From positions 124,001 through 188,000 of the forward strand of contig JAEWYS010000005.1 of the NCBI GenBank assembly GCA_023458555.1: a stretch of 64,000 nucleotides of DNA, in the 5' to 3' direction. This document shows, one piece after another, positions 16,667 through 25,682 of this stretch. The notes under the pieces were generated by a model. That model was given only the letters and a program-made list of their open reading frames with translations, was not told the origin of the DNA and ran no database searches. Position 1 is the first letter of the stretch. Every line of letters begins with the position of its first letter. This DNA comes from Bacteroidota bacterium (lineage in GTDB: Bacteria; Bacteroidota; Bacteroidia; Cytophagales; Cytophagaceae). Both the position numbers and the translations under genes were made by a program.

Positions 16667-16912
16667 ATGGCGAGAGTTTGTCAGTTAACCGGAAAAAGAA
16701 CAAGAAAGGGATTTAATGTATCCCACGCTAATAATAAGACGCTTAGGAAGTTTTTCCCGAATCTTATTAAGAAAAGATTTTACATTCCAGAAGAGGATCG
16801 TTGGATTACCCTTAAAATATCTACTTCTGCATTAAGAACCATCAATAAAATCGGTATCAGTGCAGCGTTGAAGGAAGCGAAGGGTAAAGGCATTTACGTA
16901 GAAAAACAATAA
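16667..16912 (+). CDS. rpmB: 50S ribosomal protein L28 (bL28)
   Basis: An 81-residue basic protein opening MARVCQLTGKRTRKGFNVSHANNKT and ending KGIYVEKQ, the bacterial L28 pattern (C-x-x-[TS]-G-[KR] then N-x-[VN]-S-H-[AS]-x-x-x-[TK]). It is a structural part of the large subunit near the E site. It leads a three-gene ribosomal operon with rpmG 20 bases downstream. Confidence 0.97.
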   Translation: MARVCQLTGKRTRKGFNVSHANNKTLRKFFPNLIKKRFYIPEEDRWITLKISTSALRTINKIGISAALKEAKGKGIYVEKQ

Positions 16913-16932
16913 TTACCTTATAAACTGAAATC

Positions 16933-17115
16933 ATGGCAAAGAAAGGTAACAGAATCCAGGTTATATTGGAGTGTACTGAACAAAAGACTACTTCTGTTCC
17001 AGGTACAAGCAGATATATAACAACCAAAAACAGAAAAAACAACCCTGAAAGAATAGAATTGAAAAAATTCAATGCTAATCTTAAGAAGTATACTGTTCAC
17101 AAAGAAATTAAATAA
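16933..17115 (+). CDS. rpmG: 50S ribosomal protein L33 (bL33)
   Basis: A 60-residue protein, MAKKGNRIQVILECTEQ...Y-x-T-x-K-N-R-K-N-N-P-E-R-[IL]-E-L-K-K, the classical bL33. Only one Cys is present, so this is the zinc-free form (the C-x-x-C pairs of C+ forms are absent). It lies between rpmB and the DUF4295 gene, whose ATG follows two bases after the stop. Confidence 0.97.
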   Translation: MAKKGNRIQVILECTEQKTTSVPGTSRYITTKNRKNNPERIELKKFNANLKKYTVHKEIK

Positions 17116-17117
17116 CA

Positions 17118-17273
17118 ATGGCAAAGAAAGTAGTTGCGACCCTGAAGCAGGTGGATCCTACCAAGGGATTCGCTAAAGTTATCAAGGCTGTTAAGTCCGA
17201 AAAAACCGGTGCCTACGCATTTAAGGAAGAAATTGTACCGCTGGATAAGGTTCAGGAAACCTTGAAGGGTTAA
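17118..17273 (+). CDS. DUF4295 protein (Bacteroidota-specific small ribosome-linked protein)
   Basis: A 51-residue basic protein, MAKKVVATLKQVDPTKGFAKVIKAVKSEKTGAYAFKEEI-type text, that matches DUF4295, found in Bacteroidota just after rpmG. Its position two bases after the rpmG stop and the high Lys content point to a ribosomal role. I recall that a Flavobacterium ribosome structure reported a lineage-specific large-subunit protein named bL38, which I believe is this family; that link is from memory. It is followed by an intrinsic terminator. Confidence 0.88.
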   Translation: MAKKVVATLKQVDPTKGFAKVIKAVKSEKTGAYAFKEEIVPLDKVQETLKG

Positions 17274-17304
17274 TTTTACTTTAAAAGTTAACGAAGATTC
17301 TAAC

Positions 17305-17329
17305 AAAGTCCTCTTTGGGGACTTTTTTT
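17305..17329 (+). terminator. Intrinsic terminator of the rpmB operon
   Basis: Arms AAAGTCC (17305-17311) and GGACTTT (17319-17325), seven-base loop, then a seven-T run (17323-17329). Confidence 0.88.
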
Positions 17330-17365
17330 ATTATATTAGACTTTAGGTTTTAACTTCGGCAATGT

Positions 17366-18322
17366 ATGGCTTGGTTTAATTATTTTTCTTCCGAAAAAAA
17401 GGAATCTCTTGATAAAGGACTTGAGAAGTCAAAAGAAAGCTTTTTCTCCAAACTAAGTAAAGCGGTTGTTGGTAAAGATAAAGTAGACGAGGAGGTTCTG
17501 GATGAACTGGAAGAAATATTAGTTGCATCGGATGTAGGAGTAGAAACTACGATCAAGATTATTGAGCGTATTGAAGCCAGAGTTGCCAGAGATAAGTATG
17601 TGAGCTCTTCGGATCTGGATAAGATTCTGAAAGAAGAGATTGCGGCCCTTCTGGAAGAGAACAAGAGCTCTGATCAGGAAGATTTTTCTATCCCGGAACT
17701 GGGTATGCCGTATGTGATTCTTGTAGTGGGTGTGAATGGTGCTGGTAAAACAACGACCATAGGAAAGCTGGCACATCAGTTTAAGCAGAATGGAAAAAAG
17801 GTGATACTGGGAGCGGCCGATACGTTCAGGGCAGCTGCGGTTGATCAGCTTATATTGTGGGGCGAACGGGTTGGTGTGGAAGTAATATCCCATGGAATGA
17901 ATACAGATCCTGCTTCAGTTGCATTTGATGCAGTGAAAAAGGCTGTAGAGGCGAAAGCGGATGTTGTAATTATTGATACGGCAGGAAGGCTTCACAACAA
18001 AGTCGGTCTGATGAATGAGCTGTCAAAAATAAAGAGGGTCATACAAAAGTTTGTAGAAACAGCTCCCCATGAAGTGCTGCTCGTACTGGATGGAAGTACA
18101 GGGCAGAATGCCGTTATACAGGCAACAGAATTTACCAAGGCAACAGATGTTACCGCACTTGCCATCACCAAGCTTGACGGCACTGCCAAGGGTGGAGTGG
18201 TAATCGGTATTTCCGATATGTTTAAAATCCCGGTTAAATACATAGGAGTAGGTGAAAAAATGGATCATCTTCAGGTATTTAACAAATATGAATTTGTAGA
18301 CTCTTTCTTTAAGAAAAAATAA
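17366..18322 (+). CDS. ftsY: Signal recognition particle receptor FtsY
   Basis: A 318-residue SRP GTPase. The N domain (about 20-90, helical) is followed by the G domain: G1 VGVNGAGKTTTIGKLA, the insertion-box region AADTFRAAAVDQL, G3 IDTAGRL and G4 AITKLDGTAKGG. The long acidic A domain of E. coli FtsY is missing; only MAWFNYFSSEKKESLDK precedes the N domain, as usual in Bacteroidota. It docks ribosome-SRP complexes at the inner membrane. It lies downstream of the rpmB operon terminator and 45 bases before rimO. Confidence 0.97.
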   Translation: MAWFNYFSSEKKESLDKGLEKSKESFFSKLSKAVVGKDKVDEEVLDELEEILVASDVGVETTIKIIERIEARVARDKYVSSSDLDKILKEEIAALLEENKSSDQEDFSIPELGMPYVILVVGVNGAGKTTTIGKLAHQFKQNGKKVILGAADTFRAAAVDQLILWGERVGVEVISHGMNTDPASVAFDAVKKAVEAKADVVIIDTAGRLHNKVGLMNELSKIKRVIQKFVETAPHEVLLVLDGSTGQNAVIQATEFTKATDVTALAITKLDGTAKGGVVIGISDMFKIPVKYIGVGEKMDHLQVFNKYEFVDSFFKKK

Positions 18323-18367
18323 GTTCTTCCCCATTTCTCACCCTATATTTACTACTGTATTATTTGA

Positions 18368-19678
18368 ATGAAAACGAAGGGACTGAAAAAAAATAAGGTC
18401 AACATCGTTACATTGGGCTGTTCCAAAAACCTTGTAGATTCTGAAAATATCCTTACCCAGTTGAGAGGGAATAATATTGATGCCACACATGAAGCGGAGG
18501 AAGACGACGCAAATATTGTAGTGATCAATACCTGTGGCTTTATAGATAATGCGAAACAGGAGTCGATCGATACCATTCTGAGGTATGCAGATGCCAGGGA
18601 AAGTGGCCACATTGATAAGCTTTATGTAACAGGGTGTCTGGTACAGCGATATAAGGAAGATCTTGAAAAAGAAATTACCAGTGTCGACGCCTTTTTTGGC
18701 ACCAGCGAATTACCCAAGCTATTAAAGAAATTCAAAGCTGATTATAAGCAGGAGCTGGTAGGGGAGCGTTTGCTTTCCACACCGCAGCATTATGCCTATT
18801 TTAAAATAGCGGAAGGGTGTGATCGTCCCTGTTCTTTTTGTGCTATTCCGGTGATGCGTGGCAAGCATGTGAGCAGACCAATTGACGAATTGATCAGAGA
18901 AGCCCGTAATCTTGCAAGAAACGGAACAAAGGAGTTAATTCTGATTGCCCAGGATCTTACGTACTATGGCATTGACCTGTACAAAGGCAGAAAACTGGCC
19001 GATCTTCTTAATCAGCTGGCGGATGTAGAAGGGATTGACTGGATACGGCTTCAGTATGCCTACCCTTCCGGTTTTCCTCTTGAGGTACTGGATGTAATGA
19101 GAGATCGTCCCAATATCTGTAAGTATCTGGATATGCCTTTGCAGCACGGTTCAACAGAAATGCTGAAAATCATGCGGAGAGGAATCACCCGGGAAAAGAC
19201 AGAAGAGCTTATTCATATTATTCGGGATAAAGTACCAGGGATAGCTCTCAGAACCACGCTGATTGCAGGACATCCGGGGGAGACTCCCCGGTATTTTGAT
19301 GAAATGCTGCGATTTGTGGAAGATATGCGTTTTGAACGTTTAGGCGTATTTACATATAGTCATGAAGAGCACACGCATGCCTATACCATGGCGGATTCCA
19401 TATCGGCAAAAAACAAGCAGAAAAGGGCAGATGCCATTATGGAAGTTCAGGAAGCTATTTCATATGAGCTTAATCAGGAAAAAGCGGGAAAGGAGTTCAA
19501 AGTACTGTTTGATCGGAAAGAATCCGGTTACTTTATTGGCCGGACTGAATTTGATTCTCCTGAAGTAGATAATGAAGTATTAGTCAAAGCCGATGATACA
19601 TATGTACGTCTTGGTGATTTTGCGAATGTGCTGATTGAAGATGCTACGGAGTTTGATCTGTACGGAAGGATTGTATAG
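18368..19678 (+). CDS. rimO: Ribosomal protein S12 methylthiotransferase RimO
   Basis: A 436-residue radical SAM enzyme. The N-terminal MTTase domain (VNIVTLGCSKNLVDSENIL, with Cys in TLGCSKN, NTCGF and VTGCL binding one 4Fe-4S cluster) is followed by the radical-SAM Cys triad C151-x3-C155-x2-C158 (CDRPCSFC) and a C-terminal TRAM-like domain (GRTEFDSPEVDNEVLVKA). TLGCSKNLVDSE distinguishes RimO from MiaB. It adds a methylthio group to an Asp of ribosomal protein uS12. It fits with the ribosomal genes and ftsY upstream. Confidence 0.97.
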   Translation: MKTKGLKKNKVNIVTLGCSKNLVDSENILTQLRGNNIDATHEAEEDDANIVVINTCGFIDNAKQESIDTILRYADARESGHIDKLYVTGCLVQRYKEDLEKEITSVDAFFGTSELPKLLKKFKADYKQELVGERLLSTPQHYAYFKIAEGCDRPCSFCAIPVMRGKHVSRPIDELIREARNLARNGTKELILIAQDLTYYGIDLYKGRKLADLLNQLADVEGIDWIRLQYAYPSGFPLEVLDVMRDRPNICKYLDMPLQHGSTEMLKIMRRGITREKTEELIHIIRDKVPGIALRTTLIAGHPGETPRYFDEMLRFVEDMRFERLGVFTYSHEEHTHAYTMADSISAKNKQKRADAIMEVQEAISYELNQEKAGKEFKVLFDRKESGYFIGRTEFDSPEVDNEVLVKADDTYVRLGDFANVLIEDATEFDLYGRIV

Positions 19679-19811
19679 CTGATCTGCCGGATCGGCTACT
19701 GGCCGTTAAGGTATTGCAGCAGTATATCGGGCTTTATATAAAAAAGTTCGTTTGACAGGGAAACTTTCAGTCTTTTACGGTTAATAGAATATAGACTGAA
19801 ATGTAGGGGAG

Positions 19812-20471
19812 ATGAAAAAAACTATATGGGCCATTTCGGCAGCCTGTAAATCTGTTGGTTTACTGATTCTTTTTAGTAGTCTGATGCTTCTCATCAGAAT
19901 TATTCATACTGATACTGTTGGTTATGTCTTTTTGTGGTGGAATCTTTTTCTGGCCCTGCTACCTGTCGGGGCGGCCTATCTGTTTGATAGCTACGTCCGT
20001 AAACGAGGGTTGTATAGCCTCTTTTCATTTTTCTTTCTGATAAACTGGCTGCTGTTTTTTCCCAATGCGCCGTACCTCATTACAGATCTTATTCACCTGG
20101 CGGATGATGTCAGTGGTGTTCCTTTATGGTACGATGCGCTGATGCTTTTCTCGTTTGCATTCACGGGAGTATTTTCAGGTTTTCTGTCACTGGTATATGT
20201 ATACAGAGCGTTGAAGGGAGCTGTGAGGCCCTCCCGGCTGATTCTGTTTGTTCCGGGCATTTGCATGCTTTCAGGATATGGAATTTATCTGGGCAGGGAG
20301 CTTCGCTGGAACAGCTGGGATATGTTTACCAGACCACATATAGTGGCCGGTGATATATACTCCAATATAAGTGATCCGGCCGCGTGGAGCATGACGGTTT
20401 TATTTAGTGCATTTCTTTTCTTACTTTGGTATATAATGTCCTTCTTCTTCAATTCTGAAAATGCCCGATGA
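19812..20471 (+). CDS. DUF1361 multi-pass membrane protein
   Basis: A 219-residue inner-membrane protein with about six or seven helices. The motif WLLFFPNAPYLITDLIHL followed by PLWYDALMLFSFAFTGVFSGFLSL, then GYGIYLGRELRWNSWD, is diagnostic of DUF1361, whose function is unknown. Its stop overlaps the dgkA start in ATGA (20468-20471), so the pair is coupled; this suggests a membrane or cell-wall lipid role, which is an inference from context. Confidence 0.88.
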   Translation: MKKTIWAISAACKSVGLLILFSSLMLLIRIIHTDTVGYVFLWWNLFLALLPVGAAYLFDSYVRKRGLYSLFSFFFLINWLLFFPNAPYLITDLIHLADDVSGVPLWYDALMLFSFAFTGVFSGFLSLVYVYRALKGAVRPSRLILFVPGICMLSGYGIYLGRELRWNSWDMFTRPHIVAGDIYSNISDPAAWSMTVLFSAFLFLLWYIMSFFFNSENAR

Positions 20472-20842
20472 ACTTTTACCGATGTGTGAAAAGCTTCCGG
20501 TATGCCCTGAAGGGTATTGCCTGGGTAGCAAAGGAAAATAATTTCAGGATACATATGTTGGCTACTGTCGCTGTTGTGCTGGCGGGGTGGGGTACAGGAT
20601 TAGATCTGTCACAATGGTTGTGGATAGTGTCGGCTGTTTTTATGGTTCTGGTTGCCGAGACAATTAATACTGCACTTGAAAAGCTAACTGATCTTGTGAG
20701 TCCGGAGCATAATCTGCTGGCGGGTCAGGTAAAAGACCTGGGTGCCGGTGCTGTACTGCTTTCGGCGGTATATGCTGTGTTGGTTGCCGCTCTGATTTTT
20801 ATACCGGAATGGATGGCGGCCTGTTCTGATTTGGTGCGATAA
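20468..20842 (+). CDS. dgkA: Diacylglycerol/undecaprenol kinase (DgkA family)
   Basis: A 124-residue integral membrane kinase. The N-terminal surface helix SFRYALKGIAWVAKENNFRIHM, the three membrane helices, and the catalytic motif VAETINTALEKLTDLV (E-x-[IM]-N-T-A-x-E-x-x-x-D), followed by H-N-x-x-A-x-x-x-K-D-L-G-A-[GA]-A-V-L, are all present. The family phosphorylates diacylglycerol in E. coli and undecaprenol in Gram-positives; the substrate here cannot be told. Coupled to the DUF1361 gene by a 4-base overlap. Confidence 0.93.
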   Translation: MNFYRCVKSFRYALKGIAWVAKENNFRIHMLATVAVVLAGWGTGLDLSQWLWIVSAVFMVLVAETINTALEKLTDLVSPEHNLLAGQVKDLGAGAVLLSAVYAVLVAALIFIPEWMAACSDLVR

Positions 20843-20961
20843 ATCAGGATTGTTGCCATTTTTCTGTACTAAATATTCGCTTTATGCGGTTTATAATCAG
20901 CCAGAGTCATCAGAGCAAAAATGATTTTCAGTCCGACCCTGTGCGATTAAAAACATTTTAC

Positions 20962-20969
20962 TACTTTTG
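20962..20969 (+). promoter_or_regulatory. Minus-7 box of queA
   Basis: TACTTTTG, an exact TAnnTTTG match, 50 bases before the queA ATG. No TTG at the expected minus-33 place. Confidence 0.45.
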
Positions 20970-21019
20970 CACACTGCTTTTACGCAGCTTGTTTAATACC
21001 GTAATATTAAATTTTCAAT

Positions 21020-22066
21020 ATGAAACTTTCAGATTTCAAATTATCACTCCCTGCTGAACTTGTAGCCCTTTATCCTGCCGAAAATCGTGATGAGTCCAAA
21101 ATGATGGTGGTCCACAAAAAGACTGGTGAAATTGAACACCGGATTTTTAAGGACATTGTCGAGTACTTCGATGAAGGAGATATCATGGTAATGAACAATA
21201 CCAAGGTTTTTCCGGCAAGATTGTACGGCAACAAAGAGAAAACAGGTGCTAAAATTGAGGTCTTTCTTCTGAGGGAGCTTAACCAGGAAGCGCATCTCTG
21301 GGATGTGCTGGTGGATCCGGCCCGGAAGATCAGAGTTGGTAATAAGCTGTATTTCGGAGATGGTGATCTGGTAGCTGAAGTTATTGACAATACCACTTCC
21401 AGAGGACGGACGATCCGGTTTTTGTTTGACGGATCTGATGATGAGTTTTACAAAACGATTGATACGTTGGGCGAAACTCCCCTGCCAAAATATATTAAAC
21501 GCAAGGCAGAGCCGGAAGACAGAGACCGTTATCAGACAATATTTGCTGAGCATACCGGCGCTGTAGCTGCACCGACAGCAGGCCTGCACTTTTCCAGGCA
21601 GGTAGTAAAAAGGCTGGAAATAAAAGGTGTTGATGTTGCTCCGATTACCCTGCATGTTGGTCTGGGGACCTTCAGACCGGTTGATGTGGAAGACCTTACC
21701 AAGCACAAGATGGACTCGGAAAACTATATAGTGCCGCTGGAAACTTCTGAAAAGGTAAATGTTGCGCTCGATAATAAAAAACGTGTGCTGTCGATCGGAA
21801 CTACTTCAATGAGAGCCCTGGAATCGTCTACGTCGGCCAATGGCCGCTTGAAACCGAATGATGGCTGGACAGATAAATTTATTTTTCCGCCTTACGAATT
21901 TAAGATAGCGAATGCGCTGCTGACTAATTTTCATATGCCGGAATCGACTTTGCTTATGATGACTGCTGCTTTTGGCGGATACGATCTGATTATGAAAGCG
22001 TATGATGAAGCAATTAAGAAGAAATACCGCTTCTTTAGTTATGGCGATGTAATGCTTATTATCTGA
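21020..22066 (+). CDS. queA: tRNA preQ1(34) S-adenosylmethionine ribosyltransferase-isomerase QueA
   Basis: A 348-residue enzyme that transfers and isomerises the ribosyl group of SAM onto preQ1 in tRNA, giving epoxyqueuosine. The sequence opens MKLSDFKLSLPAELVALYPAENRDESKMMVV and carries GDIMVMNNTKVFPARL, the [AV]-A-P-T-A-G-L-H-F-[ST] motif (GAVAAPTAGLHFS), ITLHVGLGTFRPV and the end PESTLLMMTAAF, all highly conserved. Full length. Its own minus-7 box lies upstream and a strong terminator follows. Confidence 0.97.
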   Translation: MKLSDFKLSLPAELVALYPAENRDESKMMVVHKKTGEIEHRIFKDIVEYFDEGDIMVMNNTKVFPARLYGNKEKTGAKIEVFLLRELNQEAHLWDVLVDPARKIRVGNKLYFGDGDLVAEVIDNTTSRGRTIRFLFDGSDDEFYKTIDTLGETPLPKYIKRKAEPEDRDRYQTIFAEHTGAVAAPTAGLHFSRQVVKRLEIKGVDVAPITLHVGLGTFRPVDVEDLTKHKMDSENYIVPLETSEKVNVALDNKKRVLSIGTTSMRALESSTSANGRLKPNDGWTDKFIFPPYEFKIANALLTNFHMPESTLLMMTAAFGGYDLIMKAYDEAIKKKYRFFSYGDVMLII

Positions 22067-22098
22067 CAGGATAAAAAATACATAAGAAGACTTTTTTT

Positions 22099-22134
22099 AA
22101 AGCTCCGTAACCAATATTTTGGGCGGAGCTTTTT
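22099..22134 (+). terminator. Intrinsic terminator of queA
   Basis: Perfect 9-base arms AAAGCTCCG (22099-22107) and CGGAGCTTT (22124-22132) with a 16-base loop, followed by a T run. T's also precede the left arm, so the hairpin could work from both sides. Confidence 0.85.
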
Positions 22135-22149
22135 ATTTATATAATCAAG

Positions 22150-22833
22150 ATGATGAAAAAGTACGCAGTTATTGTTGCCGGAGGTTCAGGGTCAAGAATG
22201 AAATCCGATCTTCCCAAACAGTTTCTGAATCTTCGAAAGATTCCGGTTATTGTGCATACAATCCGGCGTTTTTTGGCACTGGCGGATCAGATTATAGTGG
22301 TCGTACCGGCCGAATATGTCAATATATGGAATGATATTAAGAATCAGTATTTTTCTGACAATTCTTTACAGACTGTCTTGGGGGGGCAAACTCGTACGGA
22401 GTCTGTCAGAAACGGATTGAAACTTATTAATGCAACTGAAGGACTGGTGGCGATTCATGATGCCGCAAGGCCTCTTGTAGAAGAGAAAGGAATTGAAGAA
22501 AGCTATCAGCAGGCATTAACTACCGGCTCAGGTGTACTGGCAGTTCCTTTGAAAGACTCTATAAGAGAATGGCAGGGAGCTATTCCGGTAAGCCGGGACA
22601 GAGCATCCTACATGCTGATTCAGACCCCGCAAACATTCCGTCTGGAGATGCTTTTCGAAGCATACGGACAGATAAGTGAAGGTGTTTTTACTGATGATGC
22701 TTCTGTATTTGAGGCAGCCGGACATACCATACATCTTGTAAAGGGAAGCTATGAAAATATAAAAATAACCACTCCGGAAGATCTTTATATTGCCGAGGCT
22801 GTTCTGGACTTTCAGATAAACAAATCTATTTAA
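22150..22833 (+). CDS. ispD: 2-C-methyl-D-erythritol 4-phosphate cytidylyltransferase IspD
   Basis: A 227-residue nucleotidyltransferase of the MEP isoprenoid pathway: MEP + CTP gives CDP-ME + PPi. The N-terminal VIVAGGSGSRMKSDLPKQFLNL is the CTP-binding signature (A-G-G-x-G-x-R-x-x-x-x-x-P-K-Q), with GGQTRTESVRNGL, VAIHDAARPLV (substrate-binding D/R) and ENIKITTPEDL following. The first two codons are both ATG, so the start may be 22150 or 22153. The nudix gene starts five bases after the stop. Confidence 0.96.
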   Translation: MMKKYAVIVAGGSGSRMKSDLPKQFLNLRKIPVIVHTIRRFLALADQIIVVVPAEYVNIWNDIKNQYFSDNSLQTVLGGQTRTESVRNGLKLINATEGLVAIHDAARPLVEEKGIEESYQQALTTGSGVLAVPLKDSIREWQGAIPVSRDRASYMLIQTPQTFRLEMLFEAYGQISEGVFTDDASVFEAAGHTIHLVKGSYENIKITTPEDLYIAEAVLDFQINKSI

Positions 22834-22837
22834 CCCT

Positions 22838-23263
22838 ATGAAACAAAAAGCTAAAGTCTTGTTTTATACCCGCCGGAGTGAAACGGTAAGGGTGATGCTT
22901 GGTAAAAGAATTTACGGAGAAGAGGTATTCTGGTGGCTTCCGGGAGGAAGTATTGAAGAAGGAGAATCTCCTTTCGTGGCAGTTATCAGAGAGCTTTATG
23001 AAGAACTGGTTCCAGGACCGGTGATAAAGATGACCGTTGATCAGCTGCTGGCATCAGAGACTGAAATACCCTGTATAGATTATCATACGCCTAATGCGCA
23101 TTATCTGGTGTTTTTGGTGGAGGTAAGTAATGAAGCGCAGGAAGAATCTGTACAGATTCTGGAGGAGTTTGATGAGATCCGCTGGTTTGACTTGTCGGAT
23201 ATGCCGGAGAATATGAGCCGGGAATATTCGTATCTCGAACCGGGGCTTTTAAAAATATTCTAA
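22838..23263 (+). CDS. Nudix hydrolase
   Basis: A 141-residue protein with an intact Nudix box: GGSIEEGESPFVAVIRELYEEL (G-x5-E-x7-R-E-[UL]-x-E-E), which binds Mg2+ and cleaves nucleoside-diphosphate-linked substrates. The surrounding WWLPGGSIE and EIRWFDLSDMPE fit the fold. The substrate cannot be assigned. It is coupled to ispD and its stop directly abuts the stop of the convergent folK gene, with no intergenic base. Confidence 0.92.
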   Translation: MKQKAKVLFYTRRSETVRVMLGKRIYGEEVFWWLPGGSIEEGESPFVAVIRELYEELVPGPVIKMTVDQLLASETEIPCIDYHTPNAHYLVFLVEVSNEAQEESVQILEEFDEIRWFDLSDMPENMSREYSYLEPGLLKIF

Positions 23264-23782
23264 CTATTCATAGTCTATCCGGTATGCAAGCAGAGGATCC
23301 TGGCATCGTTTTAAAAGCTCTGCATTCGTGAGGTTGAGAACAGGATGGCGAAAATCCGGGGCCAGCTCGGTAAGGGGAAAAAGGGCAAATTTCCTGTTTT
23401 GTATTTCAGGATGAGGTATTTTAAGATTTTCCCCGGTCAGAATCCGGTCGCCAAAATAGAGTATGTCAATGTCTATGCATCTCGGCCCCCAGCGTTCATA
23501 ACGGGTTCTGCCCAACTGAATTTCTACGGTATGGATAGTTTGCAGCAAAGCCTCAGGGGAGAGACTGGTCCGGAGCCTGAGTGCCTGGTTAAGAAAAGGA
23601 GGCTGTCGGGTATTCCCCCAGGCTTCGGTTTCATAAAGTCCGGATCGGGCATAGATTTCAATAGAATATTTCTCCAGTTGTTCCCTGGCCTTTTCCAGCA
23701 TCATTTGCCGGTCCTGGAGATTGGATCCCAGAAGAAGAAAAATATTGTCGAAAACTTTAGCGGGAGCGTTCTGTTTATTCAA
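23264..23782 (-). CDS. folK: 2-amino-4-hydroxy-6-hydroxymethyldihydropteridine diphosphokinase FolK
   Basis: A 172-residue HPPK enzyme of folate synthesis that transfers pyrophosphate from ATP to the pterin. FLLLGSNLQDRQMML, the PPFLNQALRL strand and the signature GPRCIDIDILYFGD (R-x-x-D-[IL]-D-[IL]-D-[IL]) are present. The only usable start is the TTG at 23782. It is divergent from sppA with only 50 bases between, so the two promoters must overlap. Confidence 0.95.
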   Translation of the reverse strand: MNKQNAPAKVFDNIFLLLGSNLQDRQMMLEKAREQLEKYSIEIYARSGLYETEAWGNTRQPPFLNQALRLRTSLSPEALLQTIHTVEIQLGRTRYERWGPRCIDIDILYFGDRILTGENLKIPHPEIQNRKFALFPLTELAPDFRHPVLNLTNAELLKRCQDPLLAYRIDYE

Positions 23783-23832
23783 TCTGTTACCAAGTATTAT
23801 TAACTTAGCGCATATTTACTAATAATTTTTTT

Positions 23833-25590
23833 ATGAAAGCATTCTTAAAGTATGTTTTTGCCACCTTTTTGGGGCTGTTTCTGTTTTTTCTTTTTTTTAC
23901 GGGTATCCTTATACTGCTTGTATCAAGATCTGTACCTGAGGTTGAAGTTAAGAGGAATTCCGTACTGGTCCTTCGTCTTGATAAAAGGATTATTGAGCGT
24001 GAAACGGGCGATCTGCTGACTCAGCTGAGTCGTTCACTGAAGAGCGGAGAACCGGGGACAATAGGGTTGCTGGAACTGCGTCAGGCTATTCAGGCTGCAG
24101 CTAAAAGTGACAAGATTAAAGGTATATTTCTGAATGTAACGAATCTTGATGCAGGAACGGCTACTCTGGAAGAACTTCGTGGTGAACTGCTCCGCTTTAA
24201 GAAAAGCGGCAAGTTTGTGGTGGCCTATGCAGAGATGTACTCTGAATTAGGTTACTATCTGGCATCTGTGGCTGATAAGATTTATTTGCCGCCTTCCGGA
24301 ATTCTGGAGTTTAACGGTATTCATACGGAGCTGATATTTTTCAAGCGTTTGCTGGACAAGCTGCAAATAGAGCCGGAAGTGTTTAAGGTAGGGCAATACA
24401 AAAGTGCGGTAGAGCCTTTTATAGCTGATGGAATGAGTGATGCAAACAGACGTCAGATCAGTACGCTGCTGAACTCGGTATATGACCATATGCTGGCAGA
24501 AATCGGAGAGGCCAGAGGAATTGCTTCATCACGTTTGCATGAAATTGCTGATGAGATGCTTGTGCGTAATCCGGAAGATGCTCTTTCGTACAGCCTGATT
24601 ACTGATATAGGGTATAAGGATGAAGCTGAATCTTTTATGAAGGAGCAGATAGGGCTCGGTGCGGAAGAAACGATAAGCTATACTGATTATTGGTCCATGC
24701 TGGATTTATCGGATGCTTATAGCGGGTTAGACAAGGATAAGGTGGCGGTGATATATGCCGTCGGAGATATTCAGGATGGTAAAGGGGATGACAGGACAAT
24801 TGGTTCAGAGACCATGATGGACGAGTTAAAAAAAGCAAGAGAAGACTCCTCGATTAAAGCAATCGTATTACGAATCAATTCACCGGGGGGAAGCGCTCTG
24901 GCATCGGATGTAATCTGGCGGGAGGTTGCTCTTACAAGGAAAGTCAAGCCAGTGATTGCTTCCATGGGGGATGTTGCCGCATCCGGGGGCTACTATATTG
25001 CAGCCGGTTGCGATTCCATTGTGGCAGAGGCCACAACAATCACAGGATCGATAGGAGTGTTTGGTGTGCTGTTTAATGGTAAAGATTTTCTTAATGATAA
25101 GCTATACATCTCCACGGATCGTGAAAAGACTGGTAAATATGCGGATATCGGATCATTTACAAGGCCATTGAACAGTCAGGAGAGAGTAATTATTCAGAAA
25201 GAAGTGGAAGATATTTATACTAAATTTCTGACCGTGGTTGCCGAAGGGCGTAATATGGATACTGCCTATGTGAATACGATTGCACAAGGCAGAGTCTGGT
25301 CTGGCAGCGATGCGGAAACCAAAAAGCTGGTGGATAAGCAGGCCGGCCTGGATACAGCGGTAGAAATAGCTGCCGGAATGGCGGGTGTTGAAAGCTATCA
25401 GCTGGTTCATCTGCCTGAGCGTCCCAATCTGTATTTGAGACAGCTTTTTGCCGAAACTCAGGGAAAGATTGCAACCCGAATGCTGGAGAAAGAATTCGGA
25501 GAGTGGTATCCCTGGATAAAAGCGGCGAAAGAGGTGCAGAAGATGAATGGAGTTCAGGCAAGACTACCTGTTGATATCCAGATAAAATAA
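23833..25590 (+). CDS. sppA: Signal peptide peptidase SppA (67K type)
   Basis: A 585-residue membrane-anchored serine protease with two tandem ClpP-like halves and one N-terminal helix (residues about 8-30). The general base Lys190 is in FKVGQYKSAVEPF and the nucleophile Ser384 in MGDVAASGGYYIA, matching the Ser/Lys dyad formed across the two halves in E. coli SppA. It degrades cleaved signal peptides in the inner membrane. Full length for the 67K class. Divergent from folK. Confidence 0.95.
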   Translation: MKAFLKYVFATFLGLFLFFLFFTGILILLVSRSVPEVEVKRNSVLVLRLDKRIIERETGDLLTQLSRSLKSGEPGTIGLLELRQAIQAAAKSDKIKGIFLNVTNLDAGTATLEELRGELLRFKKSGKFVVAYAEMYSELGYYLASVADKIYLPPSGILEFNGIHTELIFFKRLLDKLQIEPEVFKVGQYKSAVEPFIADGMSDANRRQISTLLNSVYDHMLAEIGEARGIASSRLHEIADEMLVRNPEDALSYSLITDIGYKDEAESFMKEQIGLGAEETISYTDYWSMLDLSDAYSGLDKDKVAVIYAVGDIQDGKGDDRTIGSETMMDELKKAREDSSIKAIVLRINSPGGSALASDVIWREVALTRKVKPVIASMGDVAASGGYYIAAGCDSIVAEATTITGSIGVFGVLFNGKDFLNDKLYISTDREKTGKYADIGSFTRPLNSQERVIIQKEVEDIYTKFLTVVAEGRNMDTAYVNTIAQGRVWSGSDAETKKLVDKQAGLDTAVEIAAGMAGVESYQLVHLPERPNLYLRQLFAETQGKIATRMLEKEFGEWYPWIKAAKEVQKMNGVQARLPVDIQIK

Positions 25591-25654
25591 TCTATTGCAA
25601 CGATAATGCGGGTAATTAAGTTCAGAAAAAAAATCTTTTCCGGGCTTAATTACT

Positions 25655-25662
25655 TATTTTTG
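25655..25662 (+). promoter_or_regulatory. Minus-7 box of bioB
   Basis: TATTTTTG matches TAnnTTTG, 20 bases before the bioB ATG. No minus-33 TTG at the usual spacing and no BirA-type palindrome was recognised nearby. Confidence 0.45.
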
Positions 25663-25682
25663 CATAAACCTATTCCCATCAT

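Noticed and set aside
25591..25682. Biotin operator (BirA site) before bioB
   Set aside because: No TTGTAAAC-type palindrome is seen; only a minus-7 box.
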